A stretch of DNA of 64,000 bases from an uncultured Eubacterium sp. (GCA_910584875.1 CAJUDA010000005.1:72545-136544), one strand, 5' to 3'. Positions 32,611 through 41,944 are shown, counted from the first letter of the stretch. Notes: a model not told the origin generated them from the letters alone. Numbers and translations: made by a program.

Positions 32611-35068
32611 ACTGATCAATTTCATATTGGAAATCAGCCAGGTCGTACTGGTGTTTCTCGGTGTTTACTCAGCGCTGATGTGTATGGCGGTAAGTCTGGA
32701 GCTGTCGTTTGACCGGCTTATGTGTATGCTGATCATGCTGGTGGCTTCGTTTTTGTTCTATGGTCTGTTTACCGTGCTGGAGACATTCCACAGGGGAAAA
32801 CTGTATGGACTGCTGGGGATCACCCTGTTCTTTAGCGTGATCATTGCCTATTTTCGGAATCCCGTGAAAAAGGGTTTTGTTACACTGGTAAACAGCTTTC
32901 TGAAAGAGTTTTTGGATTATTCGGGGAGTAAGCTTACGCTGCTTTCTTACAGCACAGAGGGTGAGGAGGTCACGGTATATTTCTGTACTACGCTGATCCT
33001 GGTCCTGATGGGAGTTTATCTGATCGTGATCGTCAGTGCCTTTTTCTACCGCCGCCGCCGATCTGCGGTTTTTCTGGCAGTTACTGCCCCGGTTGCTTTC
33101 CTGTCTCTTGTGGTGGGGCGTGTCGGGTACTTTGCCAATGTTTTTACTTACCTGATCGTGGCGATGTCTGTGATCGGTACCCGTCATCTCAAGACGGACG
33201 CCACAGACCGCCGTATGCGGCAGAAGCTGTCGATCCTGCTTATGGTGGTGGGACTGGCAGCCGGCGCCATATCCTATCTTGTCATGCCGCCGCAGCGTTA
33301 TGAGGAAAAAAGGGAGGACATGACAGAGACCCAGAAGTCCATAAAGGCGCTTATGACATGGAGCGGGGAGGATATTTTTTCCTGGATCAAGGCTCATTTC
33401 AATGAAGATACGATGGATTATGGCAGGATCGGCGGCAAAAAGGAAGTGACCTATACCGGAGAGCCGGTGCTGAAGATTTCCGGCACGGTAAATGATAGGA
33501 ACGGCATGTATCTCAAAGGCTATGTGGGAGATCTTTATGTTAATAATGAGTGGTCAGCAAGACAGGATAAAGAGTATCTGGAAGAGCGCAAGGAACTTGC
33601 GGATGCGGGCAGATCACCAGACAACTGGCATATGTGGATGCGCAATAATTATTCCGGGTCGCCGTCTGGTACACAGTCTGATTATTGGGCGACGGCGATG
33701 CTGCGGATCCGCAATGTCGGGCTTGGATATGGCAATTATGTCGTTCCCTATCTGCCCACAACGGCTTTTCTGTCGGAAGAGGACGGCAAGACAAAGGTCG
33801 GCTCGCCGGGCATTGACTATTCGGTCGAATATTATCTGGTCTTTCCTTACGTTCTGCGCCATGATTTTCTGCAAGGGAAACATACTCTGGTGGACAACCG
33901 GTGGGATGACTATGAGGCGGCATACCTGCAGCTGGAGCAGTTCGCAAAGAAATATTATCTTCAGGTTCCGGACTCTCTGGAGGGGATCTGCAATGAATTT
34001 AAACAGTATCTGAATGAAAATAATAAATTGTATGACAGATTTGTGCAGGGGCAGAGCTCGGTACAGGATATTCTGGATGCGGTAAAGACATATATTACAA
34101 GGGATACCGAATATACGCTGTCACCGGGAGAGACTCCTTCCGGGAGGGATGCGGTCGAGTATTTTCTGAAAGAGAATAAAAAAGGCTATTGTACCTATTA
34201 TGCCACGGCAGCGACGATCCTTTTGCGAAGTACAGGGATCCCGGCACGGTATGTGGAAGGGATGCATATAACGCCGGAGGAACTGTCTGAGGCGACAGAT
34301 AAGAACAAAGAAATTCTGGTGCCGGACAGTGATGCCCACGCATGGGTTGAGGTATTTGACCAGAAATACGGTTTTGTTCCGGTTGAGGTGACGCCGGGCG
34401 TAGGGGAGGATGACATGACGCAGTCCTCTGATCCCCAGGAGGAGGATCCTTTGGATCAGGATCTCCAGAAAGACGAGGATAAGGAACAGAAGGATGAAAA
34501 GGACGAGAAAAAGGAAGAACCCCAGCAGGCAACGCCGACTCCTGCCGTCACAGAAGTACCGGAAGAGAGCATGATATTTGACGATATACAGGGAAATAAA
34601 GATGACGGAGAGGGAGGATCTGCCGGCAGTGCCGGATCAGCTTCCAGCAGGACACTCACTCTTCTTGTGAAAATCGGAGTGATTCTGGCACTTGTTGTTC
34701 TCGCTATTGAGGGCGAGAGACGGATCCGCCGTTATCTATATATCAGAAGTCTGCAGAAGCTTCGCATGAAGCGGAGGATCCGGAGAGCACACCGCCATCT
34801 GATGCCGGTCTTTAACGCCAGGGGCGCTGCCTACCGCGGGCAGTCGATGGCAGATTACACGATGGCGATCGCAGAGGCGATGGACCTGTCACCAGAGCAG
34901 GTCGCAGATTATGTCAGCATTGTCTTTCATGCAAGGTTTGGACCGGATGATATCACAGAGGCACAGTATGCCGGGTTCCGTATGCAGTATGATATGATAC
35001 GGCACAGGATGTATGAAAATGCAAAGATTATTAAGAAACTCTATTATATGTATATCATGGTATTATAA
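32591..35068 (+). CDS. Transglutaminase-like membrane protein (TgpA type)
   Basis: The protein (825 residues from TTG 32591) has about six N-terminal membrane helices, a large extracytoplasmic region with a transglutaminase-like core, a Glu/Asp/Lys-rich linker, one more helix near 700 and a cytoplasmic tail of DUF4129 type. Core residues are Cys534 (GYCTYYATAA) and His583 (DAHAWVEVF). The third triad position, usually Asp in a W-x-D-x-TPG strand, is Glu599 (FVPVEVTPG). GAGGTGA lies five bases before TTG 32591; a GTG at 32582 is an alternative, giving 828 residues. With MoxR and DUF58 it forms a known envelope-associated operon whose substrate is unknown. Confidence 0.88.
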   Translation: MRTRNNKLINFILEISQVVLVFLGVYSALMCMAVSLELSFDRLMCMLIMLVASFLFYGLFTVLETFHRGKLYGLLGITLFFSVIIAYFRNPVKKGFVTLVNSFLKEFLDYSGSKLTLLSYSTEGEEVTVYFCTTLILVLMGVYLIVIVSAFFYRRRRSAVFLAVTAPVAFLSLVVGRVGYFANVFTYLIVAMSVIGTRHLKTDATDRRMRQKLSILLMVVGLAAGAISYLVMPPQRYEEKREDMTETQKSIKALMTWSGEDIFSWIKAHFNEDTMDYGRIGGKKEVTYTGEPVLKISGTVNDRNGMYLKGYVGDLYVNNEWSARQDKEYLEERKELADAGRSPDNWHMWMRNNYSGSPSGTQSDYWATAMLRIRNVGLGYGNYVVPYLPTTAFLSEEDGKTKVGSPGIDYSVEYYLVFPYVLRHDFLQGKHTLVDNRWDDYEAAYLQLEQFAKKYYLQVPDSLEGICNEFKQYLNENNKLYDRFVQGQSSVQDILDAVKTYITRDTEYTLSPGETPSGRDAVEYFLKENKKGYCTYYATAATILLRSTGIPARYVEGMHITPEELSEATDKNKEILVPDSDAHAWVEVFDQKYGFVPVEVTPGVGEDDMTQSSDPQEEDPLDQDLQKDEDKEQKDEKDEKKEEPQQATPTPAVTEVPEESMIFDDIQGNKDDGEGGSAGSAGSASSRTLTLLVKIGVILALVVLAIEGERRIRRYLYIRSLQKLRMKRRIRRAHRHLMPVFNARGAAYRGQSMADYTMAIAEAMDLSPEQVADYVSIVFHARFGPDDITEAQYAGFRMQYDMIRHRMYENAKIIKKLYYMYIMVL

Positions 35069-35083
35069 GGAATGGAGGGAATT

Positions 35084-35689
35084 ATGTTAAAGAGAACATA
35101 TGACAAAGTAAACGCACTGTTTGAGGAATCGGGGGGGTATCTTCCAGCAAGAGTTCTTCTGGAAAATAAGATCACGACGATCCAGATCCGGTCCATGCTG
35201 GAAGACGGCAAAATTGAAAGAGTGTCCCATGGACATTACTGGAATCTTATGCCGGGAAAGAAGAAACCAAAAAATTATAAGATGCTGGAGGCGTGCATGA
35301 CCAATCCCAAGGCGGTGATCTGTGCCCTCAGTGCCTGCTATTATCACCACCTGATCGACGAAGAGCCGGAAAAGCTTTATATTGCCACGGCACGGACAGA
35401 CCGGGGCGGCATGAAGCTGTCATTTCCGGTGTCGCGCCACTATTTCTCTGTACAGGCATTCCAGGACGATGTCATAGAGAAAAAGACAGCATCCGGGTTG
35501 ATCCGGGTCTATGGCATGGACCGGAGCGTCTGTGACTGTATCCGTCTGGAAAGGGAGATTGGGAAAGAAGTGGTCCAGACAGTGGTGGACCGCTATAATA
35601 ATTCCAAAAAGAGAAAACCACAGCATCTTCTGGCATATGCAGACCGTATGCGTTTTGGTCAGATCGCCAGAGAGTACATCGAGGGTTAA
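35084..35689 (+). CDS. AbiEi-like winged-helix protein (type IV antitoxin domain)
   Basis: The 201-residue protein begins MLKRTYDKVNALFEESGGYLPARVLLENKITTIQIRSMLEDGKIERVSHGHYWN, a winged-helix N-terminus like that of AbiEi antitoxins and the 'predicted transcriptional regulator of viral defence' group, followed by the AbiEi core (ICALSACYYHHLIDEEP, ...VYGMDRSVCDCIRLEREIG). AbiEi normally represses and neutralises an AbiEii nucleotidyltransferase toxin. No AbiEii is here; the next gene, 14 bases on, is a small alarmone synthetase. ATG 35084 has GGAGGGA four bases upstream; ATG 35072 has none. It may be a regulator only, or part of an unusual pair. Confidence 0.75.
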   Translation: MLKRTYDKVNALFEESGGYLPARVLLENKITTIQIRSMLEDGKIERVSHGHYWNLMPGKKKPKNYKMLEACMTNPKAVICALSACYYHHLIDEEPEKLYIATARTDRGGMKLSFPVSRHYFSVQAFQDDVIEKKTASGLIRVYGMDRSVCDCIRLEREIGKEVVQTVVDRYNNSKKRKPQHLLAYADRMRFGQIAREYIEG

Positions 35690-35703
35690 CAGGGGGGAGC
35701 ATC

Positions 35704-36390
35704 GTGGAGAAGGAAAATACGAAAGCGGGGATCCGGCTGGATGAGAGCTTTGCCGAGCAGCTTCTTGGCAATGATGCCGTGGGGATGATCCTGGAGGAAG
35801 GCGAGGCGTTCCGCAGCCTGATGACATACTACCGGTGCGCCATAATGGAGGTGGAGACGAAATTCAATGTACTGGACAAAGAATTTTCCCTTACCTATGA
35901 CCGTAATCCAATCCAGACCATTAAATCCAGGCTGAAATCGCCGGAAAGCATCATTGAAAAACTGCAGCGCAAGGGTCTGCCGTTCAGCGCAGATGTGATT
36001 GAAAGGGAGCTGCATGATATTGCCGGGGTCAGGGTGGTCTGTGCCTTTTCGGATGATATTTATCTGCTCAGCGAATATCTGCTCAGCCAGGATGATATCA
36101 CGCTGTTAAAAAAGAAGGATTATATAGAAAATCCAAAAGAAAACGGATACCGGAGCCTGCACCTCATCGTCCAGACGCCGATTTACCTGCACAATGAAAA
36201 ACGACTGATGAAGGTAGAGGTGCAGCTGCGCACGATCGCCATGGATTTCTGGGCGAGTCTGGAGCACCGTATTTATTATAAAAAGGGACAGAATAACGAC
36301 AGGCTCCGAAGTGAACTCAGAGAGTGCGCAGAAGTGAGCGCCGCGCTGGATCTGCGTATGCAGGCAATCCGTGGGGAACTGGATGAATAA
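35704..36390 (+). CDS. Small alarmone synthetase, RelQ-like (GTP pyrophosphokinase)
   Basis: Makes (p)ppGpp from ATP and GDP/GTP. The 228-residue protein has only the synthetase domain, with family motifs intact: RNPIQTIKSRLKSPESIIEKL, DIAGVRVVCAF, ENGYRSLHLIVQTP and VEVQLRTIAMDFWASLEHRI. A helical N-terminus of about 45 residues and a C-terminal helix match the RelQ layout for tetramer formation. There is no hydrolase domain. GTG 35704 has AGGGGGGAG five bases upstream. It sits 14 bases after the AbiEi-like gene and 50 before a 64-residue acidic protein. Catalytic residues look intact, so it is expected to be active. Confidence 0.9.
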   Translation: MEKENTKAGIRLDESFAEQLLGNDAVGMILEEGEAFRSLMTYYRCAIMEVETKFNVLDKEFSLTYDRNPIQTIKSRLKSPESIIEKLQRKGLPFSADVIERELHDIAGVRVVCAFSDDIYLLSEYLLSQDDITLLKKKDYIENPKENGYRSLHLIVQTPIYLHNEKRLMKVEVQLRTIAMDFWASLEHRIYYKKGQNNDRLRSELRECAEVSAALDLRMQAIRGELDE

Positions 36391-36440
36391 GAATAAGTAA
36401 ATCTGCTGATACTAATCCCATCTGAACTGGGAGGTGTATC

Positions 36441-36635
36441 ATGGAGAAAGATAAAAAAACGGATTATCACGAATTTGATTTTGGCGAAGGGATCGAGAAC
36501 CTGAGTTCCTGTTCGACGACAGACTGTACTGGTATCATGTACAGGGCGCCGGTCAGTGAGGCGGAACGGGAGTCATATCAGGATGTCTATGATTATGAAC
36601 CGCCGTTTGTGAGAGAAAAAAAAGATGAAAAATAG
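36441..36635 (+). CDS. Small acidic protein, function unknown
   Basis: The 64-residue protein is acidic, with two close cysteines (SSCSTTDCTG) and a tail rich in Tyr and charged residues (YQDVYDYEPPFVREKK). I do not recognise it. GGGAGGTG lies six bases before ATG and a long hairpin follows the stop, so it is a credible gene and the last of a unit with the alarmone synthetase. Confidence 0.6.
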   Translation: MEKDKKTDYHEFDFGEGIENLSSCSTTDCTGIMYRAPVSEAERESYQDVYDYEPPFVREKKDEK

Positions 36636-36640
36636 TCCGG

Positions 36641-36693
36641 TAAGCCATGGCTGGGAGACAGAAATACAGTGCCCCGCCATGGCTTATTTGCTT
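36641..36693 (+). terminator. Terminator after the small acidic protein gene
   Basis: An 11-bp perfect stem: TAAGCCATGGC (36641-36651) and GCCATGGCTTA (36676-36686), followed by TTTGCTT. The T run is imperfect. Confidence 0.65.
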
Positions 36694-36752
36694 ATCGGGA
36701 AAATCAAGTGCAAAAATCATAAAGTTTCGTACTGTTTTAGTAAAAAAATTAC

Positions 36753-36782
36753 TTGTAATGATAGCGGATTAGGTTGTATAAT
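36753..36782 (+). promoter_or_regulatory. Sigma-A promoter of araA
   Basis: TTGTAA (36753-36758) and TATAAT (36777-36782) are 18 bp apart, 65 bases before araA. No certain AraR operator was recognised. Confidence 0.65.
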
Positions 36783-36847
36783 AGAATCAAATCAGGTCAG
36801 AGGTTTCATGGGGTGTATGATTCTTCTGGAAATAAAGGAGGAACGAA

Positions 36848-38344
36848 ATGTTACTATCAAAAGATTACAAATTTTGGTTTTGCACAGGTTCACAGGATCT
36901 GTACGGGGATGAGTGCCTTGCCAATGTGGCAGAGCATTCCAAAAAGATGGTCGAGGCTCTGAATCAGTCAGGATTACTGCCCTATGAGGTGATCTGGAAA
37001 CCGACACTTATCACCAATGAGCTGATCCGTAAGACATTTAATGAGGCAAATTCAGATGACAACTGTGCGGGCGTCATCACATGGATGCATACGTTCTCAC
37101 CGGCTAAATCATGGATTCTTGGACTCCAGGAATACAGAAAACCGCTTCTGCACTTACATACACAGTTCAACGAGGAACTTCCGTATGATACGATCGATAT
37201 GGATTTCATGAATGAGAACCAGGCAGCACATGGTGACCGCGAATACGGACACATTGTAAGCCGTATGCGTATCGAGCGCAAGGTGGTAGTGGGACACTGG
37301 TCCGATCCGGTTGTCCAGAACAAGATCGCTTCCTGGATGCGTACTGCTGTTGGTATCATGGAGAGCAGCCATATCCGTGTTATGCGTGTGGCAGACAATA
37401 TGCGCAACGTGGCTGTGACAGAAGGGGATAAAGTAGAGGCGCAGATCAAGTTTGGCTGGGAGATTGACGCTTATCCGGTCAATGAGATCGCAGATTGTGT
37501 TGCTTCGGTATCAGCATCTGACACCAATGCGCTGGTGGATGAGTATTACGAGAAATATGATATCCTTCTGGAAGGAAGAGATCCGGAGGAATTCAAGAAA
37601 CATGTTGCCGTACAGGCACAGATCGAGATTGGCTTTGAGCGTTTCCTTCAGGAGAAAAACTATCAGGCGATCGTAACCCACTTTGGTGATCTTGGCGCTC
37701 TCAAACAGCTGCCGGGACTTGCGATCCAGCGTCTGGAAGAAAAAGGGTATGGCTTTGGTGCAGAAGGTGACTGGAAGGTCGCTGCCATGGTCCGCCTGAT
37801 GAAGATCATGACGGCAGGAATGAAGGATGCCAAGGGAACTTCCATGCTGGAGGACTACACCTACAATATGGTGAAAGGCAAAGAGGGAATCCTTCAGGCG
37901 CATATGCTTGAGATCTGCCCGAGTATTGCAGACGGTCCGATCAGTATTAAGTGCCAGCCGCTTTCCATGGGTGACAGAGAGGATCCGACCCGTCTTGTAT
38001 TTACGGCAAAAGAGGGACATGGTGTGGCAACGTCCCTGATCGATCTCGGCAACCGCTTCCGTCTGATCATCAATGATGTAGAGTGCAAGAAGACAGAGAA
38101 AGATATGCCGAAACTTCCAGTTGCAACTGCATTCTGGACGCCGGAACCAGATCTGTACACTGGCGCTGAGGCATGGATCCTTGCCGGTGGTGCACACCAC
38201 ACAGCATTCTCCTATGACCTGACTGCGGAGCAGATGGGTGACTGGGCAGCTGCTATGGGCATTGAGGCTGTATACATTGACAAAGATACGAAGATCCGTG
38301 ACTTTAAGCGTGACCTTATGCTCGGTGAAGTATTTTACCGCTAA
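36848..38344 (+). CDS. araA: L-arabinose isomerase
   Basis: Converts L-arabinose to L-ribulose in the cytoplasm with a divalent metal. The 498-residue protein is co-linear with AraA: FWFCTGSQDLYGDE at the start, TWMHTFSPAKSWI, LLHLHTQFNEELP, MDFMNENQAAHGDREYG, GHWSDP and the metal-site region with EGDWKVAAMVRLMK and a late GGAHHTAFS. AAAGGAGG lies six bases before ATG. No araB or araD is in the window; the next gene is an arabinanase, supporting growth on plant arabinan. A small hairpin follows the stop. Confidence 0.97.
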   Translation: MLLSKDYKFWFCTGSQDLYGDECLANVAEHSKKMVEALNQSGLLPYEVIWKPTLITNELIRKTFNEANSDDNCAGVITWMHTFSPAKSWILGLQEYRKPLLHLHTQFNEELPYDTIDMDFMNENQAAHGDREYGHIVSRMRIERKVVVGHWSDPVVQNKIASWMRTAVGIMESSHIRVMRVADNMRNVAVTEGDKVEAQIKFGWEIDAYPVNEIADCVASVSASDTNALVDEYYEKYDILLEGRDPEEFKKHVAVQAQIEIGFERFLQEKNYQAIVTHFGDLGALKQLPGLAIQRLEEKGYGFGAEGDWKVAAMVRLMKIMTAGMKDAKGTSMLEDYTYNMVKGKEGILQAHMLEICPSIADGPISIKCQPLSMGDREDPTRLVFTAKEGHGVATSLIDLGNRFRLIINDVECKKTEKDMPKLPVATAFWTPEPDLYTGAEAWILAGGAHHTAFSYDLTAEQMGDWAAAMGIEAVYIDKDTKIRDFKRDLMLGEVFYR

Positions 38345-38363
38345 TGACCAAAATTTGTAATTG

Positions 38364-38384
38364 ACGGCGGAGGATACGCCGTTT
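38364..38384 (+). terminator. Possible terminator after araA
   Basis: ACGGCG (38364-38369) pairs with CGCCGT (38377-38382), then TT. A second imperfect hairpin (GGCGTAGGGA with TCCCTGCGCC) lies at about 38391-38419. The T run is short, so partial readthrough into the arabinanase gene is likely. Confidence 0.45.
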
Positions 38385-38469
38385 CGGATTGGCGTAGGGA
38401 CGATCTGTTCCCTGCGCCATTCATCATGTGAACATAGTGCAGAGAGACTATGTGGAATGGAGAAAAGAG

Positions 38470-39804
38470 ATGAGTACACAGATACAATATCCCAAACAGC
38501 CGCCGGCAGAACCGCCGAAGTCAGTGTTACAAGGTCCGGGGAAGCTTACGATGGATACGCCCATCGGTCTCTGGCTGACCCATGACCCGGCGATTTATCA
38601 GGATGAGATCACAGGGAAGTATTACATATATGGTACCGGTGCGGTATGCCAGAGATCGGATGATCTGGTCCACTGGGAAAAGATCGGAAAGATTGTGGAA
38701 AAACCGCCCAAAGAGGCTTCGGACTGGACGGGAGGAAGGGATATCTGGGCGCCGGATATTGTGAAAGTCGGAGATGAGTACCGTCTGTACTGCTCCAATT
38801 CTACATTTGGCGTGCAGCAGTCCTGTATTTTTCTTGCGGTTTCGGATTCACCGGAGGGACCTTTTGTCCCGCGTGACATTGTGTTGAAAACAAGTGACCA
38901 GCTCAGTGTGAACGCCATCGACGCCAATATCGTAACCGATGTGAAGACCGGAGAGATGTATATGGTCTACGGGTCTTTCTGGGGAGGATGCCATATTCTG
39001 AAGCTGGACAGGGAGACAGGACTGGCTGCTGAGGAAGGGATCGGTACCTGTCTGGCGCGCCGTCCGGCATGGCTCAGTACCGGGGTAGAAGGTCCCTATA
39101 TGATCTACAATCCAGATACGGAATACTATTATCTGTTTGTATCCTATGGCTCGCTGAAGATGGACTATCAGGTGCGGGTGGGGAGGAGCCGTTCTGTCCT
39201 GGGACCGTTTGTCGATTTTCACGGCAGGGAACTGACAGATACCTCTTATCCGGACAACCGTGTCGGGCTGATGCAGATCTGTGGTTACTGCTGGAGTGAC
39301 AGCACACCTTATATGGCGCCGGGACATAATTCCGTTCTCCACGACAGGGACGGCAGCTGGTATATCGTGTATCATATCAGGGAAAAGAACTTTATCACAA
39401 AAGGAGAGCCATCTACCATGCAGGTCCGTAAGATGTACTGGACAGATGAGGGGTGGCCGGTAGTGAGTGCAGAGCCTTACAGTGGAGAGGTGGAGCAGGA
39501 GATTCCGGGAGAGGCGCTGCAGGGACGGTATGAACGCATCAACCTGATCTGCACTCTTCCCCAGGGAATCCAGACCTCTGTGCCGATGAAGCTGAAAGAC
39601 CGGAATGATTATTATGAATGCTGTTCGATCCAGGGGAACTGGCATTACAAGGATGGCAGGATGACCATTACCTATGGACCGTATGAAGAAGAGGCATTTG
39701 TCAGTGCTGTCTGGGATCACGAAAGAAACAGACCCACGATCGCCCTTTGCGGGATGTCGAAGGAGGGGATACCCTTCTGGGCGAAGCGTGTGGGAGATCT
39801 TTAG
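38470..39804 (+). CDS. GH43 arabinan endo-1,5-alpha-L-arabinanase-like enzyme
   Basis: The 444-residue protein is a five-bladed-propeller GH43 enzyme: catalytic base Asp in THDPAIYQDE, pKa-tuning Asp in IDANIVTD and acid Glu in STGVEGPYMIY, with SFWGGCHIL and APGHNSVLHDRDGSWYIVYH blocks. The last about 115 residues form a small beta domain often appended to this subfamily. There is no signal peptide, so it acts in the cytoplasm on imported arabino-oligosaccharides, fitting its place after araA. ATG 38470 has GGAGAAAAGAG before it. Only 11 bases separate it from the response regulator gene. Confidence 0.9.
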   Translation: MSTQIQYPKQPPAEPPKSVLQGPGKLTMDTPIGLWLTHDPAIYQDEITGKYYIYGTGAVCQRSDDLVHWEKIGKIVEKPPKEASDWTGGRDIWAPDIVKVGDEYRLYCSNSTFGVQQSCIFLAVSDSPEGPFVPRDIVLKTSDQLSVNAIDANIVTDVKTGEMYMVYGSFWGGCHILKLDRETGLAAEEGIGTCLARRPAWLSTGVEGPYMIYNPDTEYYYLFVSYGSLKMDYQVRVGRSRSVLGPFVDFHGRELTDTSYPDNRVGLMQICGYCWSDSTPYMAPGHNSVLHDRDGSWYIVYHIREKNFITKGEPSTMQVRKMYWTDEGWPVVSAEPYSGEVEQEIPGEALQGRYERINLICTLPQGIQTSVPMKLKDRNDYYECCSIQGNWHYKDGRMTITYGPYEEEAFVSAVWDHERNRPTIALCGMSKEGIPFWAKRVGDL

Positions 39805-39815
39805 GGAGGAAATTC

Positions 39816-40550
39816 ATGAAAGTGGCTATTTGTGACGACAGCATTGAGGATTTAATGACAATAGAACACATACTGACAACATATCGTGACAAAAATCCGA
39901 AAGTAAGTCTTGAGATCGAGAAGTTCTCAGATGCCCGGCAGCTGTATGCCAGAATACAAAAGAATGAACTGGCCGACCTGTACATACTTGATATGCTTAT
40001 GCCGGAGAAATCGGGGATTGACCTGGGCAATGAGATTCGCCGGTATGGCAGTGAAAAAGCGATCATATACATTACAACTTCGGATGAGTTTGCCCTGGAT
40101 GCCTATGATGTCCATGCCATCCGGTATCTGCTGAAACCGGTCCGGGATTCGCAGCTCTATGAGGCGCTTGACTATGCCTTTACCTGTTCCGGGGTCTCAC
40201 AGGGACCCCGGTATCTGGTCAGAACCAGGCAGGGACTGGTGTCAGTGCCTTATTCCCGGATTGAATACATCGAAAATTCATCCCGGATGCTTGCTGTTCA
40301 TCTGGTGGATGGTGAGATCATAAAAAGTATTTTTATCCGCAGTTCTTTTGATGAGGAAATAGGAGAACTGATCCGCGAAGACGATTTTATGCAGGTACAT
40401 AAATCATTTCTGGTAAACAAACGATATGTCAGGAGATTAAACGGAGACCACATCCTGCTGGAGAGCGGGGACGGGGTGCCGGTAAGTAAAAAAAGGGCGG
40501 CGGATGTAAAGAGAGAATATCTTTTGTATGTCTCGGGACAATATCACTAA
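39816..40550 (+). CDS. LytTR-family response regulator (AgrA-like)
   Basis: The 244-residue protein has a receiver domain (acidic pair Asp7-Asp8, phospho-acceptor Asp59 in YILDMLMPEKSG, Lys in YLLKPV) and a LytTR DNA-binding domain (VHKSFLVNKRYVRRL near 193-210). AGGGAGGA lies six bases before ATG 39816; the open frame back to 39747 lies inside the GH43 gene. It is cotranscribed with the kinase gene 13 bases downstream. LytTR regulators commonly control peptide signalling, bacteriocins or surface functions; targets here are unknown. Confidence 0.93.
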   Translation: MKVAICDDSIEDLMTIEHILTTYRDKNPKVSLEIEKFSDARQLYARIQKNELADLYILDMLMPEKSGIDLGNEIRRYGSEKAIIYITTSDEFALDAYDVHAIRYLLKPVRDSQLYEALDYAFTCSGVSQGPRYLVRTRQGLVSVPYSRIEYIENSSRMLAVHLVDGEIIKSIFIRSSFDEEIGELIREDDFMQVHKSFLVNKRYVRRLNGDHILLESGDGVPVSKKRAADVKREYLLYVSGQYH

Positions 40551-40563
40551 GAGGACGGGTGGA

Positions 40564-41853
40564 ATGAACCATTTTTCTAATATATCATATATGATCAGTC
40601 ATGTATTTCTGATGCTGTTTATCTATTTTTTTACAAGATACCGTTATACGAAGGTGAAAACGGTCCTGATCTGTATTGGCGCATTTTTGTCATTATGCCT
40701 GCTGGATCAGGTGAAGCTCATACTTTTTCCAGAGAGTAACGTCTGTTATTTTGTCGTGACACTGGTCGAGATTTTTATCACACAGTTTACTGCGATTTTC
40801 ATCTCTGCCAGAAGGAACAGTAAAACAGTGTTTATGGGGCTCAGCTCTTCCAACTGTGTAATCGCAGGAAGTATCTCGGCAGTTATTCTTTATATATGGA
40901 CAGGGAATATGGTGCTTTCTATTGCCGGGAGCATTCTGGTCCATCTTGCCATCCTGCTTTTACTGTCGTACCGGATCAGGAGGATCTGGCTGGGGTATAT
41001 TGACAGGGAAGATATGACAGACCGGTGGGAACTATGTCTGATTCCTGTGTTCTTTTATTGTGGGTTTTCCTGCCTTACATTTTTTCCCTTCACGCTATAT
41101 GATAATCCGGATAATATACTTGCCACGCTTGTATTTATCGTAACGATGTTTGTCTCCTATATCGTGGCGCTGCGGTATATGGAAAGTGAGAGCCAGAAGA
41201 GGAATATGTACTGGAAAAATGTTGTGTCGGAATTCTATATCAAGGGGCTGGAGAACCAGTATTATCTGGTAGAGCAGTCCGAACGGAACATGAGGATACT
41301 CCGTCATGATATGAGGCATTACTCCGGAATGATCCATTCCCTGCTGGATCAGGGAGAATATGCACAGGTCAGGAAGATTGCCGAGCATATTAATGAGGTA
41401 GTAGATGAAAACAGGGTGACCAGGTATTGTAACAACCTGGTTATCAACACAATTTTTTCCCATCTGATGGAACAGGCGCAGGCCCTGGATATAAAGGTGC
41501 ACTATGATATCCGAGCCGGAAAAGACATACTGGTAAATCCGCAGGAGCTGGCGATCGTCGTCGCCAATCTTTTTGAAAATGCCGTGGAATGTGTAAAAGG
41601 GATGGAGGCTGTGAAGAGATCTGTTGATATCAAAGTCCACTGTACGGAGAAATATTTACTGGTCCATACCAAAAATGAGTGTGCAAATGAGATCGTCTTT
41701 GATCCGGTCAGCGGGTTGCCGGGGAGCAGTAAGGGAAGCGGACACGGCTTTGGAATGCAGAGTGCACAGGCGTTTGCAGACCGGATCGGGGGAAATTTTG
41801 GCTGTAGTTATGAAAAAGGCATATTTGATAGTGTGCTGTATGCGAAATTTTAG
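40564..41853 (+). CDS. Sensor histidine kinase, GHKL type (AgrC-like)
   Basis: The 429-residue protein has six predicted membrane helices in its first about 215 residues, a dimerisation helix with phospho-acceptor His248 (ILRHDMRHYSG), and a GHKL ATPase with NLFENAVE and a G2-box GSGHGFGMQSA. This is the AgrC/ComD layout for sensing peptides, but no precursor peptide gene was found between or beside the pair. ATG 40564 is preferred for family likeness; the ribosome site (GGGTGG) is weak, and an ATG at 40528 overlapping the regulator is possible. Confidence 0.9.
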   Translation: MNHFSNISYMISHVFLMLFIYFFTRYRYTKVKTVLICIGAFLSLCLLDQVKLILFPESNVCYFVVTLVEIFITQFTAIFISARRNSKTVFMGLSSSNCVIAGSISAVILYIWTGNMVLSIAGSILVHLAILLLLSYRIRRIWLGYIDREDMTDRWELCLIPVFFYCGFSCLTFFPFTLYDNPDNILATLVFIVTMFVSYIVALRYMESESQKRNMYWKNVVSEFYIKGLENQYYLVEQSERNMRILRHDMRHYSGMIHSLLDQGEYAQVRKIAEHINEVVDENRVTRYCNNLVINTIFSHLMEQAQALDIKVHYDIRAGKDILVNPQELAIVVANLFENAVECVKGMEAVKRSVDIKVHCTEKYLLVHTKNECANEIVFDPVSGLPGSSKGSGHGFGMQSAQAFADRIGGNFGCSYEKGIFDSVLYAKF

Positions 41854-41944
41854 GGGGGATTTTTGTAAAAATGGGAAGCATTACAGGGGGATAATACGAT
41901 ATAATAATTCACGGTTAAACCATTTTTCAAGGAGGTAATCCGAA

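Noticed and set aside
36625..36912. 95-codon frame between the small acidic gene and araA
   Set aside because: It runs through a terminator, the araA promoter and the araA start, and has no ribosome site.
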